DNA of 64,000 nucleotides from Leuctra nigra (GCA_934045905.1 OW203765.1:13455409-13519408); one strand, 5' to 3'; counted from the first letter of the stretch, positions 23,345 through 34,104 are shown. The notes: generated by a model not told the origin, from the sequence alone. Translations and numbers: made by a program.

Positions 23345-23874
23345 TTATCTTCATGAGAGAAGAAGATATCGCATTTGTCCTGGAACACTTTATAAATTAG
23401 AATTTGACCCATTTTTGACCCCTTTGACCTATGTATCAATTTGATAATGGTGATATACCGGGTGGCCCAATAAAGACGCACAATTGGCGAGACATCGCTG
23501 TGACGAAACTACTGCTTAAATCGAGCTGAAAATTTTACATAATATAAACAACATACTAAGGTTTGATGTGTGAAAGTTTGAAAAACATAACATTTGCGGG
23601 AAAAACGTTACAGCTGTAAGAATTTGACTGTCGCAAAATTGATTATACGGAGCTCAAATGGCACGCGTTCAGAAAACGTCAATTGGCCGGGTCGCTGTTT
23701 CTTCAAAACTACTAATGATATCAAGCAGAAAATATAAAATATTATTCAAAATATATTGCGATCATTTGTGCGAAAATTAAAATGAAATTTAAATGAAAAA
23801 CATACTAAATACCCTCTGCATGCAATAAAAAACATATTTGGAAGGCTTATATGGATACATACCATTTATAGAAA
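23345..23874. other. Intronic spacer, possible transposon end
   Basis: 'ataccgggtggcccaataaa' at about 23,455 resembles the ends of several insect DNA transposons, but no partner end or target duplication was found. The rest is unassigned. Confidence 0.25.
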
Positions 23875-24335
23875 CAAATTCTAGGTGGCAGTAATTTCAG
23901 CCGCCATTTTGAAAACTAGAAATGATGCCATGTCTCGAAAACGGCTGGGCCGATTAGACCGATGCTTTCGCAATTTTTCATGGAATATCACATTAAGCTT
24001 GTATTTAGCACCAAACACAATTTTTCTTAGTAACCAATTCGGAAATGTCTTTTTTTCAAAGGAATTAGTCATTGTTGCTCCGATATGTGTTACAAGCTGT
24101 GTAAAAGAACTAAAAAAATTACTGATATCCCCGTAAAAAACACTCCGAGTAAAAATACCAGCCAAGTCACTTCAACTATAAAAAAATAGAAAAATCCAAA
24201 AAATCAGCACTGAAAAGTAGTGATATCAAAAAATGGGCCAAGTCAAAACTTAATTTAAAAACCAAAATAAAAGTACTTGGCGACTTGTTTTTTAATGCAT
24301 TATAGGTATATTTTATGTATTTAGGTACATTTGAT
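23875..24335 (+). mobile_element. Family A right-part fragment (copy 7)
   Basis: Contains the family's 'cagccgccattttgaaaac' and 'gaaaacggctgggccgatta' words, then one arm of the short foldback (CACTCCGAGTAAAAATACCA, AGCCAAGTC, TGATATCA, GGCCAAGTC). It stops at the foldback centre and the second arm is missing. Confidence 0.55.
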
Positions 24336-24344
24336 TTTTGGCAC

Positions 24345-24494
24345 TTCTTTATCTAGTGGAGCTTCTTCTTCTTCTTCTTCTTCTTCTTCTTCTTCTTCTT
24401 CTTCTTCTTCTTCTTCTTCTTCTTCTTCTTCTTCTTCTCCTCCTCCTCCTCCTCCTCCTCCTCCTCCTCCTCCTCCTCCTCCTCCTCCTCCTCC

Positions 24495-24526
<32 letters not shown>

Positions 24527-24571
24527 CTTCTTCTTCTTCTTCTTGATGACGATGACGATGACGATGACGAC

Positions 24572-24627
<56 letters not shown>

Positions 24628-24755
24628 TGACGATGATATCAGAAAAGGTTGCTATCACCGCCACAGCCTATACGGCTAAACCGATCAACCTGAAATTCTT
24701 ACCACATTTGCACTTTTGGCGTCTGATGATACCTTGCCCGAATCCTTGATCTTAA
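24345..24755 (+). mobile_element. Family A left-part fragment (copy 6) with expanded microsatellite
   Basis: Begins ATCTAGTGGAGC as the other copies do, but goes straight into a microsatellite. Beyond it the sequence is the family's 'gttgctatcaccgccacagc' block and stops near 24,755. The leader between hairpin and microsatellite has been lost. Confidence 0.55.
24362..24637. repeat. Compound microsatellite CTT / CCT / CTT / GATGAC
   Basis: About 25 CTT units, then about 19 CCT units, about 15 CTT units, and a GATGAC hexamer array of about 90 bases. Apparent long Leu, Ser, Pro and Asp frames here are only the repeat. Confidence 0.95.
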
Positions 24756-24931
24756 ATCAATCCAATTTTTAAATATGTGCAACCAAGTTTCATGAAAAAT
24801 GTAAATTGAAGTTCATCCATCTAGTACCTAATCTCGAAATAAGTACTTTGTTCTGACTTGACAAATTATTTTCTTATTGATTGGCACTGCGGAGTGGTGT
24901 GTTTATCACCGAATTGGTATGTGCTTGTCAG

Positions 24932-25051
24932 GAAACTGGGGGAAACGACAGATACAACACGTCGCGCCGCGGACGATTCGACAATCAGAAATGGCCCGGT
25001 GGCAGCCGCGACTTCGTGCCTGCTGATTCGAGCAACACTCGTCGCCACCAG
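24932..25051 (+). CDS. R3H/RRM gene, RG-rich linker exon
   Basis: Acceptor TGCTTGTCAG|GAA and donor CACCAG|GTTAGG, phase 0 at both sides and 40 codons exactly. It encodes ETGGNDRYNTSRRGRFDNQK, then WPGGSRDFVPADSSNTRRHQ. Gly, Arg and Ser dominate, as in unstructured RNA-binding linkers. The composition loosely matches the stretch after R3H-SUZ in R3HDM proteins. Membership in the gene rests on strand, phase and position. Confidence 0.6.
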
Positions 25052-25459
25052 GTTAGGATCACTTCATTCGTAAAGCGGAGAACACTTAATCAAGGAGTGA
25101 CAGCTTGATTAATCGCACCCTAAGTAGGAAAGGGTCGTATGAGTGAGATAGTCTTCAAACCAGTTCTCCTTGATTGTCATATCTTTAGCTCGATTGTGTA
25201 ACTTTCATTATGGGCTGTGCACCTACTTGTTTGTATTGTTCATCTTTTGCTTCCAGCCAATAGCGGAGAGGGGCTGTTAATTGTTCCGCTAGTGGCAATG
25301 TAGTACCTTACATCTCAAAATGAAAGTTAGAAAATCGAGCTGCTTAAATAATCTTTATACTACCTTCAATTACCTAGCTACAAGTATTGAAAAACTTATT
25401 AATTTTTTACGTAACTAACCCATTCTTAATGAGGATGCAAAATACACTTCATAAACAAA

Positions 25460-25905
25460 CCAGAGCGAATAGAAATCACAGCCTTGTATACCTAAGATGA
25501 ATAGTGTATCCACTGAGCGCATTTAACATTGGGCCGAAAGATGATTTTGGGCGGCGAGTTTGCCCCTCTTGCGATCGCAGCGCTAGTCTGCGCTGCGGTC
25601 AAAGTTTCAACTAGGATTTTTTTTCTTATTTCTCATTCAAAATGCCATTTTAGGAACATATTTTGAATTATTATTATATTATTATTTAAATAAAACAACT
25701 CTGGTTTAATAAATGCAATTACAAAGGGTAAATAAGATAATAAAGGCTTAGCACTATGTAGTTCTCCCATATGCCGCCAGGATCGCGTCGGTTACAAGAG
25801 AATTCAAGGTCATATTTTATTTTCAAAAAAAGTTACACGTATTTGCGTTCAGTGGATACACTATTCATCTTAGGTATACAAGGCTGTGATTTCCATTCGC
25901 TCTGG
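25460..25905. mobile_element. MITE with ~50-bp terminal inverted repeats
   Basis: 'gtatacctaagatgaatagt' and 'gtatccactgagcgc' near 25,489-25,525 recur in reverse complement at about 25,855-25,905 (ends CCAGAGCGAAT / ATTCGCTCTGG). The interior is non-coding. Target duplication not resolved. Confidence 0.65.
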
Positions 25906-26224
25906 AGGCCAAGTCTTGAAACTAACGCCTTCAGGACGCAAACGCTCTAGGACGTCATAAAGTCCCATTTACTGTAAGAGTGATCGACATTGAAACATTA
26001 ATTTAAGCCACTTATTTGATTGTCATCCAGCAATCTATTGGAAACAATTTATTAACATTATAATTATTATTACAGATATTATACAGTCATAAAACCTTAT
26101 TCAAAATTAAGCTTAACAGTTAAAGGTAGATTTCAAGGTCATCATTCTTACAGTAAATGGGACTTTATGACGTCCTAGAGCGTTTGCGTCCTGAAAGCGT
26201 AAGTTTCAAGACTTGGCCTCCTGG
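25905..26224. mobile_element. MITE with ~85-bp terminal inverted repeats abutting an exon
   Basis: The left arm begins GGAGGCCAAGTCTTGAAACT and runs to 'catttactgtaaga'. The right arm at about 26,148-26,224 is its reverse complement. It ends about 28 bases before the splice acceptor of the next exon. Confidence 0.75.
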
Positions 26225-26251
26225 ACAAACCGTGATCTATCTTTTCACCAG

Positions 26252-26357
26252 TCGTTCCGAGGAGGACTTCGTCAGTCGCTGTCCACACCGTTCAGTTTCG
26301 GAGGCTACTCGGGCCATGGCGCTTCCACGAGCGATAACCGTGGACAAAGAATGCAGG
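26252..26357 (+). CDS. R3H/RRM gene, Gly/Ser-rich linker exon
   Basis: Acceptor CTTTTCACCAG|TCG, donor CAGG|GTAAGC. Entering in phase 0 it reads SFRGGLRQSLSTPFSFGGYS, then GHGASTSDNRGQRMQ, and leaves one base. A second frame is also open (SRSEEDFVSRCPHRS...), but only the first agrees with the phase of the preceding exon and makes a codon with the next. Low-complexity Gly/Ser composition fits a linker. Confidence 0.55.
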
Positions 26358-27072
26358 GTAAGCCATGCACATGAAAGCCAAAGTACCTAGGATGCTTTAA
26401 TGTCTATTAGGGCTGTTTATTGATAATTTGTTGCAAATCGATTATCGAATTGTTTTGCATAAAGTGCGAATATTTGATTTAGGCGAAGTATTCGGTCGAA
26501 GTCGAAGTATTCGAATTCGAAGTCGAGTAGTGATCCTCTCCTTCAGATTTTCAAACACTAATACCCAACACATAAAAACAATACATCACAAAACAACATA
26601 ATAAAACTAAAAAAACATCGAATTTAAAAATAATGCAATAAAACATCCAGGCATTACAGACTTCTAACATTGAACGGTTAATCACAACAATAACTGAAGG
26701 GGGTCTGCAGCGTTGACATACTTTTTGGGGGGAGGGGGGGGGGGCTGTCTAAAGTTTGACAATTTTGACAAGGGGGGAAGGGGGGGGGGGGGGTAAAAAA
26801 GTGGCCTTTTGTGCGTGACATACTTTATGAACAGCCCCTAATCACTATAACATATTCTGGACCATATCACATAAACCCTATTATTAATTTCTCTTAGACA
26901 TTAAACATTACACACTTAACATTACATTGACAATTGTGACCTAGCCTTCAGGCACATCTAGTAAACAACTCTTGAATATGACAGTAAAGGTACTATATTT
27001 CTAATTAATTGTATTCTATATTCACAATAACAATCAATCTTGGACATAAACAACCAGTTCTCTTATTTCCAG
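26358..27072 (+). other. Intron with a poly-G/C MITE remnant
   Basis: At about 26,700-26,843 there are G-runs, then 'gtgacatactttatgaacag' and CCCCTAA. This is the reverse complement of an 'AGGGGCTGTTCATAAAGTAT'-type end with poly-C, also seen near 51,120 and 51,752-51,815. The rest is AT-rich. Confidence 0.5.
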
Positions 27073-27148
27073 AAGCTCCAGTAGCCCACAGCGCACACCC
27101 TCATAACACTGGCACCCTTGACCGCACCGTGTTTATTCGCAATATTCC
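27073..27148 (+). CDS. R3H/RRM gene, exon entering the RRM (RNP2)
   Basis: Acceptor TCTTATTTCCAG, donor ATTCC|GTGAGT. One base from the previous exon completes the first codon. It reads EAPVAHSAHPHNTGTLDRTV, then FIRNI, and leaves two bases. TVFIRNI is a good RNP2-type beta-1 strand of an RRM. At 76 bases it would be invisible without phase linking. Confidence 0.65.
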
Positions 27149-27734
27149 GTGAGTTTAAAACAATTATCTTTAGCTCTGGCTTTTCGAAAATGTAAAATGC
27201 AGTTCGAGTTTCCAGGTATTTTTTTTACACATTGTTGAATAACATAAACCGGTTGGTGAAAATAGCATCAGAGGCTATTTTCACCGTGTGCGTGCACTCT
27301 TTTAACCCCGTCAACCGGGGTGGCTATGGACGATTTAAGCATACTTTGAAGTCCTGTGAACTCATGGTGGTCATAATTTTTATTTTGGTTTGGCCAAAAG
27401 TGCTGTTGGGGTCTAAGGAAAGCATAGAGACTCACACATATTTTTCCCTCCATAAAACACATGTTTTTTTTTTAAATTTTAAAGTGTCCAAACTCACCCC
27501 GGGGGTAGGGGTGACTTTAGACACACTCGTAAAATCAATGAAAAATCATATTAAACCAACAGCAGGTGTGACTTTGGACAGTATTTATGTTTTAAAAAAG
27601 ATTTTTGATCATATAAGCCATTTTTTGCATGAAAAAAGAATGTTATTAGCCAGTTTATTATAAAATGCTTGAATAATGCATTACAATACCAAAAGGGCAC
27701 TTCAATTACCAAATTAAATTATAGGTAGTACTAG

Positions 27735-27905
27735 ACTCGGTAGTAACCAGTGTTGTGACTTATCTAGAAAAAACTATCTAGATAATTATCTAGATAGATA
27801 TTTTTTATCTATTATCTTATCTAGATAATTTTATAATTGGTTATCTTTATCTTTGTCTAGATAAAAATATTGTTATCTATTGGCAATTATCTAGATAAAA
27901 AAAAT
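27735..27905. repeat. Palindrome-rich AT block (TCTAGATAA repeats)
   Basis: At least six overlapping ATCTAGATAA/TTATCTAGAT words in about 170 bases, preceded by CAGTGTTGTGACTT, which resembles a hAT-type end. No matching second end was found. Confidence 0.5.
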
Positions 27906-28117
27906 TAAGCAGAAATATGTAATATGTGAAATGATTCAGATTTTAGAAATATGCATTTGTGTGTACCTATGAACATGCACGCACGTAACGAGTGCGTAAT
28001 TTAGTGAATCTCTATCAATTACCAAAAAAAATCCCGTTGTAGGTACTAGTTTGGAATTTATGGAAAGTTATTATTTTCATGATTTAACTTTGCATGAAAA
28101 TAATTAGTTTTTAGGTC

Positions 28118-28165
28118 AGTGGTACTTAAACTGCGGCACAAATTTTTGTGGCCCTCCAGTTGATG
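28118..28165 (+). mobile_element. hAT-like terminal repeat (single end)
   Basis: CAGTGGTACTTAAACTGCGG has the form of hAT 5' ends (CAGTGGTTCTCAAACT...). No second end or 8-bp duplication was located, so this is a remnant. Confidence 0.4.
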
Positions 28166-28597
28166 TTTTATAACTTATTCACAAATGTGTCCACTGTGAA
28201 AATAATATTAAGAAAAAATATTTTCTCGTTTCATTTGAGAGAAATTTTGAAAGTTGTCATGTTAGGACCCACGCATCGGGCTGAAAATGCGGCGGAAGGT
28301 TCTTAAATGTAACTTCATACTTGTTGCAATGCAAATGAAGCCATTTAACAATTCCGAAAATTGTTAAAGAGAGTTTGGCGTGTGAAACATAGTTCGATTC
28401 GTTTCCGAATAAACAAAAGACACAGAATTAACCAGAACTACCTAGATACCTAGATTCTACCTAGATACTTTTGTATACGATAGTCTTGCGAATAGCCGCG
28501 CCACTGTGGGCATCGCACGAAAATGTATTCTTGCCGCATTTGTTTGCGTTTCAAGTCAATGAACGTTTTCAAGTTTTAGCTCGTAGTCTTTTTACCA

Positions 28598-29480
28598 CTT
28601 GGAAAACGCTAAGTGTAACGCGTTGATGAGCGAGCACAGAACATGCAACATTCCTAGTCACGATAAACGACACAGCACAAGTCGATTTTGTCTGCAATTT
28701 TCCAATCTCCACATACTCTGGATGAATAACAGATCCATTGTGTCGTGACTTTTCTACTTACTTTCTCCAGAAATCTCTTATGACATCCCATACTAAACTC
28801 GTAAAATTACAATTACTACTTGACTGATTGGGCTTACATTATGTACAATTTAAGATTAAGTTGGTCTTGATCACTATTCAAAATTTGAACTTAATGTGAA
28901 CATTTTGATTGTCGACCAATCGGAAGATATTATTTAAACTTAAACCAATTTTAGGATTTGGCCTTCGTACTGCCATAGCCAACTGACATTTCGTGGTTGA
29001 AGTTGGCTATGGTACTGCATCCAATTTGATGCGCTAGCTCAAAATATGCTTTCATTCAATAGTAATATGTGGACTGCTTTGCTGCTCTACAGGCCTTGGA
29101 GCAGAAGCTTAAAGAAGGCAGGGATGATAATTCAGTATAAATTTTTCAAATATTTCAAGATAATCGAATAAAATGTCCCTAAAATGACAAAAACTTTTGA
29201 AAATAACGATAGATAAGACTGAAAATTGGCAAAAAATACCTTAAATTGTTGGTACTAATGACCACGCGAAGTTTTAAGTTGATCGGTCAATCTGTTCTAG
29301 TTTAAATTTCAAAAATCACATGAAAAATGGTTTTAAATTTTAACCAATCGTAGGATTTGGCTGAAACTTTGTATGATTGAGTACAATCTTGGTTGCAATG
29401 TTTATGCTATAAATTTCAAATTGATCGGAGCAACCAATCGATAGATATTTTTTTTAAGTTGAACCAATCACAGGAGCCCG
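28598..29480 (-). mobile_element. Family B copy, 5'-truncated
   Basis: The 3' end in reverse complement (CTTGGAAAACGCTAAGTGTA, then ACGCGTTGATGAGCGAGCAC) is at 28,598. The terminal four bases are CAAG instead of CTAG, still followed by T. Internal 'gatcggtcaatctgttctag' and 'gatttggctgaaactttgta' words continue to about 29,480, and the 5' end is missing. Confidence 0.55.
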
Positions 29481-30116
29481 TTCAAAAACGATCCCATGGA
29501 CCGCATAGATTACGTTAGCATATGTGCAAAGTAAGCTTTCTGTTGAATTGCGAATTTTATAAAATAATTAATTATACGATTAATTATTATGAGAATGAAA
29601 AAAATTAACTTTTTATGATTTATATGGATTGTAGACATGACGAGCTTTCGATGGATACCCATAAAGACCATATTATAAAATTATATATAATTTTATCTAA
29701 GTTTATTAATTATACTAATTATGCTAATTACGCAGAAAGTATTAATCACTCAGGTTGGTGCAATCGATTTTTGGATTCCTCATACTCGAATTAGTAAGGG
29801 TACCAATTTTCACGAATACTATCGCAAACGCACTAATTTGCCATTATATAGGACATCTTGACTCCTCTAATGGTCTGATTAGTTGATCCAAACGGTTTGA
29901 AATTTTTCAAGACCTACATTTGGTCAAGTTAAAAATTTCATCCAAATCCTCCAATTGGTTAATATTTAAAAATTATTAAAAAATTATTTTTTAATAATTT
30001 AATATGTTCTGCTAATACTTCACGTTAGATTTTGCAAAGGGATCCAGACCAAAGAATATGAGAATGTCTCATATTTTACACATTTTTGGAGTTTCTCACA
30101 AACTTGTTGTTTTCAG

Positions 30117-30191
30117 ACTAAGTGTTGGAATCGAGAACCTGTTAAACGAGATGGAGGACAAAGATCTAATAGTCGACGCTTACAACACAAA
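30117..30191 (+). CDS. R3H/RRM gene, RRM helix 1 / strand 2 exon
   Basis: Acceptor TTGTTGTTTTCAG, donor ACAAA|GTGAGT. Completing the CC of the previous exon gives Pro, then LSVGIENLLNEMEDKDLIVD and AYNT, ending with two bases. This fits RRM helix 1 (IENLLNEME) and strand 2 (DLIVDAYN) at normal spacing after the RNP2 strand. Phase agreement on both sides supports it. Confidence 0.65.
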
Positions 30192-30504
30192 GTGAGTAAT
30201 CCTACATTTTAATTTTTTTAAATTTTTTCATTTATTTGAAGGGGAAGAACGATATATGTCTATTTCATAGGCGCCAGGGTGCGCGGGCCTCCCCCCTCCC
30301 TCCGCCGATCGCCTGGAGTACGGAAAAAATAAAATGTTTGTATAGTGTTTTACGTAGAGTTGAATTTTGTAAACAAAAGAACATCAAAAATTGGATTATA
30401 AAGAGTTAAAAAAAACCTGCGGGGAAAGAAGCCAACCCAAAGTGTAAAATATTTTGTACAAACAGTTCAATTTTTAAATTTTTTCAATAAAAAACACACG
30501 TTAC

Positions 30505-31480
30505 TGCTATTTAATGGCATTTTCGGCCTACTGGATCTTAAAATTGGGAAATCTCCCATTATTGCAAAATATCTTAATTTCAAGTGTATAAAAATCGTTC
30601 AAATTTCGCATATTAATAGATTTTTATGTTCTGCATCATATGGCGAGAAAAAGTGGTCAACGTGAACTAATTTTCGAGATATATCGCTTCAAAGTTACAG
30701 TCATTGCGACCATACGGAAAAAGTCTTGCTGATATTTTTAAAAGCGTATTTGGTTGCTTTCCCACGTATATAATTTTTTGAAAAACTACTATAGCGTGTA
30801 TGAGATGCAATATTTTATTATAACATTTTTAAATGTATACCTTCGTGGACGTTTTACCGAGCTATGAGGGTTTTACTGCCTTATTTTTACTTTTTTCCAT
30901 GTGAAAAGTGTAGTTTTACAAGTAAAATTGTGTTGACATGGTAACACGGCCTTCTAGAAATTCGAAATTCTTTGAAAATTTGTAGACATTTTCAGAAGAC
31001 TGTGAATATCCACATAGACCCTCCACATATTGAAACTGGAAGTGACATCATATCTCAAGAACGGCTGGACCGATCGGAACGAAATTTGCACTAATCGATT
31101 CAGATGGTCATCTTTATGAAATATCAATAGTCGAAATCTCTTACTACAATCATGCTACAATAACTACATAATCAGAAGGTTTATAACGATACACAACATA
31201 ACATCAATAAATTCCAGGTGGCAGTGATTTTAGCAGCCATTTTGTTAACCGGAAGTGAAGCCATATCTCGAAAACGGCTGGACCGATTCGAACGTTTCTT
31301 TCTCTTTTCTTCATATAATATAATTTTAAGCATTATTTAGTACCAAACGCAACTATTCGCATAGTATTCATATCGGTTTCAGTAATAGTAAATTGCTATT
31401 TCGACTATTGATATCTCATATAGACGACCGCCCGAATCGATTATACTGAAACTGATTTTTACTATTCCCACAAATAAGTG
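30505..31480 (+). repeat. Scattered family A fragments in an intron
   Basis: 'ttcggcctactggatcttaa' at about 30,520 is from the family A leader. 31,015-31,300 has GGAAGTGACATCATATCTC, 'gaacggctggaccgatcgga' and a 'gcagccattttgttaaccgg' block from the body. No ends are present, so these are old pieces. Confidence 0.55.
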
Positions 31481-32376
31481 ATACGTGATGGAGCCACTTC
31501 TGGCAAGATGGCTACTATCAGGTCCACATATTAATTTGTTTGTTTTTACATTTCGTGTTTCCATAAAGCAGTGAAAAAACAAAAAACAAATGAAATTGAT
31601 ATTTAGCTATAAATTTACTTTTTTGGCCATAACAAACAACTGTATCAAATATTTGTATTTACATTTATGCAAATGCGCCCTTGATAGCCGCCATTTACCT
31701 AGTACCACAAAATCCACCAGAGGTCAGTTGTGTTCCTTATTTTCTCGAATAGGCATCCTGCGTGAGAAAGTGTTTTCTTTGTTGCCACGACAACATGATG
31801 CAATTTGGCCGCCTCAGTGGTAGACGCTTTGAATCAGTGGACCTTGGTTAGTGACTTCTGACTTTCGAGAAGGCTCTGGAGTTGTTCTTCTTTTCGTTCA
31901 TTGAGACCAGACCTACACCCGTCCCACCACTAAGAAGAGCGTCAACTTCCAGATTTTCGCTCGCGGTCTGAAAATGGCCAATACGAATCGTTCTAAAACC
32001 TGAGTTACGAACCGCAGCGCTCCTGAAACGCTGTGGTGGTGGGAACTGAGAGAACTATTCATTACGTATATAATCTAAATATGTAAATATTTATATAAAT
32101 ATATACGTATTTATTTATAAATAAATATACAAATGTATAAACAAATGTATTTTTAATTACTTTTTACGTATTTAATGCGTTTACTATACGAATCATGACG
32201 ATACATTTTAACGCTAGATGGCTAGATGGCTAGATGTCTTAGTGCATTGAGCCATCTAACGCTAGATGGCTCAATGCAACATTTCTACAGACCTTGGAGA
32301 GATGAGATCACGAGCAGGGTTCCTATATATATATATACATACTTACTGAAATGATTCTTCTTTCTCTTGTTTACAG
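31481..32376 (+). other. Intronic sequence with a short GCTAGATG repeat
   Basis: 32,208-32,275 has five GCTAGATG/CATCTAGC-type words including an inverted pair around 'tgcattgagccatctaacgc'. 31,820-32,050 is GC-richer but shows no consistent frame or splice sites. Confidence 0.35.
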
Positions 32377-32440
32377 TCCGAGAGGCACCACTGCCACTTT
32401 GAGAATGAGATCGCGCCGAGATGCTGTAGCTACAGTGCTT
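32377..32440 (+). CDS. R3H/RRM gene, RRM strand 3 / helix 2 exon
   Basis: Acceptor TCTCTTGTTTACAG, donor GTGCTT|GTAAGT. It completes AA+T (Asn), then reads PRGTTATLRMRSRRDAVATV and L, ending in phase 0. This lines up with RRM strand 3 (normally RGFAFVEF) and helix 2 (DAVATVL). The aromatic RNP1 residues are replaced (TTATLRM), so it may be a non-canonical RRM. The following exon (strand 4) was not identified. Confidence 0.65.
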
Positions 32441-32780
32441 GTAAGTACAAGTGTTCCAATCATTCGGAAAGAAATAATTATGACGTAGTAATTCCTTGGT
32501 ACCCAGCACCCTTATTCAATCCCATCATCCCCTTCCACACCGTTACTGGAACTCCCAGATGTTTACTTGTGACTTGCTTGAGTCGATTAAAGTGCCCCTG
32601 GTTTTATGCAACATTCATATCATTGATGGTGTAAGAAAGCATATTGTGCCTCTACAGATTAAGTTAGAAAAAATGTTAAAAGAAAAAAGTTACTTGAAAT
32701 TAAATATAGTTTGTGCGTCGTTGAGCCAATTTTTAAAAATTAATATTTTTATTTACGCAATATATAAAGTTATAACTTTA

Positions 32781-32937
32781 AGGCCCGAAATAACCAAAGG
32801 TAAATAGTGCCGGATTAACTAACTTTTGGATTAAATTCAACTGTTTCAATCTTTTTGGGGTATCTGATTGCCTGTGCCGCCAATTTAGTCCAAAATTTAC
32901 TTAATCCGGCTCAGATTAACTTTGGTTATTTCGGGCT
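32781..32937. mobile_element. Harbinger-type MITE with TTA duplication
   Basis: Terminal repeats AGGCCCGAAATAACCAAAG and CTTTGGTTATTTCGGGCT, flanked by TTA on both sides (32,778-80 and 32,938-40). It is 157 bases. A second member is at 33,613-33,768. TTA/TAA targets are typical of PIF/Harbinger, whose transposase relic lies at 8.4 kb. Confidence 0.8.
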
Positions 32938-32940
32938 TTA

Positions 32941-33357
32941 GGTAATTAAAAATTTCAAAAGAGTGGTCAACGTTGCATAATCTGCCAATCATTCTCTACA
33001 ACTTTGTCGCTTTAACATCTAGTCTTTCTTCAACGAGACGGGCACAATCTTGATTTCTGCCGATGTCCTCCCTTAGTCAATACAATCTTGTGTAACATAT
33101 CAAATGTCTACCAAAATCATAATAGTGCTAATGATAATAGTTTGTGAATTAGTAAATAATAAAATTAAACAGTGTTTGAGATAAGCTTATAGTGCAGTAG
33201 CTAAGTAATTAATCTGGGATTTGAGATTAATTGTTCAGTTCTTGCAAATATCCCAATTGTCCCCCCCCCCCCTGAACCTTTTTGGAAGAGGATACATTTG
33301 ATTTGACCCTGCAGGTTCAAGATAGAAGTTTCCCAAATAAATTAGTTAAAGTAGGTA
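32941..33357. other. Unassigned spacer with short poly-C
   Basis: Contains a run of about 14 C near 33,260. No gene or ordered repeat seen. Confidence 0.3.
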
Positions 33358-33490
33358 CACTCGGCCAAACATAAATTATCGCTGATCAAATTTGAATGAG
33401 TGCTGGTCATGTCCCATACCAATCAATGCTTGTTATTATCGTTGAAATGTGGGGTCACCTACTAGAGTGAGACAAGGAGATCGCTTAGAC

Positions 33491-34018
33491 CAGGGGTCGG
33501 CAACCTTTTATGGTGAAGGAGCCAATTTCCCAAAAATTAATAAATTAGATAATAATGGGAGCCGCAGTAGAGGCAATCAAATATAATACACCGAAAATAA
33601 TACATTTATTAAGGGCCGGTATAACCAAAGTTAATCTGAGCCGGATTAACTAAATATTGGACTAAATTGGCGGCACAGCCAATCAGATACCTCAAAATAA
33701 GTGAAACAATTGAATTTTATCCAAAAGTTAGTTAATCCAGCACAATTAAACTTTGGTTATGCCGGGCCTAACTAGTTTATTTTGATATTTAGACTAAGCT
33801 TCCTAGTTGTTGCCCCTCACGACGGTGTTTTAGGATTTCAACAATTTAAAAGTGATTCTGGGACTCTAAAATAAACAGATTGAATCAAATATCCTTCCAA
33901 TTGTTTCCCGCAGGGCGTTTTATTGTGGATTTCCCTTCATGTTTCGATTCCAGGTCTTTATTTAAATTATAAAGAGCCATTCAAGAACCACAAAGGAGCC
34001 GCAGGTTGCCGACCCCTG
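33491..34018. mobile_element. hAT-type MITE with 8-bp duplication
   Basis: Terminal repeats CAGGGGTCGGCAACCT and AGGTTGCCGACCCCTG. A perfect 8-bp duplication GCTTAGAC flanks it at 33,483-33,490 and 34,019-34,026. It is 528 bases and non-coding, and it interrupts the mariner-type MITE. Confidence 0.92.
33613..33768. mobile_element. Harbinger-type MITE, innermost of three nested elements
   Basis: Terminal repeats GGGCCGGTATAACCAAAG and CTTTGGTTATGCCGGGCC, flanked by TAA at 33,610-12 and 33,769-71. It is 156 bases and the same family as 32,781-32,937. Confidence 0.85.
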
Positions 34019-34104
34019 GCTTAGACTGACTTTGGATGGTGCATCTAACATTTATCAGTCAATCAAATTTGATCAACGATCAATTTATGTTTGGCCGAGT
34101 GTAC

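Larger units (their letters stand above)
27149..30116 (+). other. Large intron of the R3H/RRM gene
   Basis: Holds a palindrome-rich TATCTAGATA block (27,750-27,905), one hAT-like end (28,118) and a family B copy (28,598-29,480). 27,232-27,663 is open in one frame, but has low-complexity composition and no domain, so I do not call it. Confidence 0.6.
33358..34101. mobile_element. Tc1/mariner-type MITE, outermost of three nested elements
   Basis: Starts CACTCGGCCAAACATAAATT after TA (33,356-57) and ends AATTTATGTTTGGCCGAGTG before TA (34,102-03). Without the insertion it would be about 208 bases. A single end of the same family is at about 8,210-8,245. Confidence 0.8.

Noticed and set aside
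24331..24679. Open frames with long Ser, Pro, Leu and Asp runs
   Set aside because: They are translations of the CTT/CCT/GATGAC microsatellite and have no conserved sequence or splice context.
27232..27663. 143-codon open frame in the large intron
   Set aside because: No domain, AT-rich with many Lys/Phe/Leu codons, on the strand of the host gene but not in phase with it. Likely chance.
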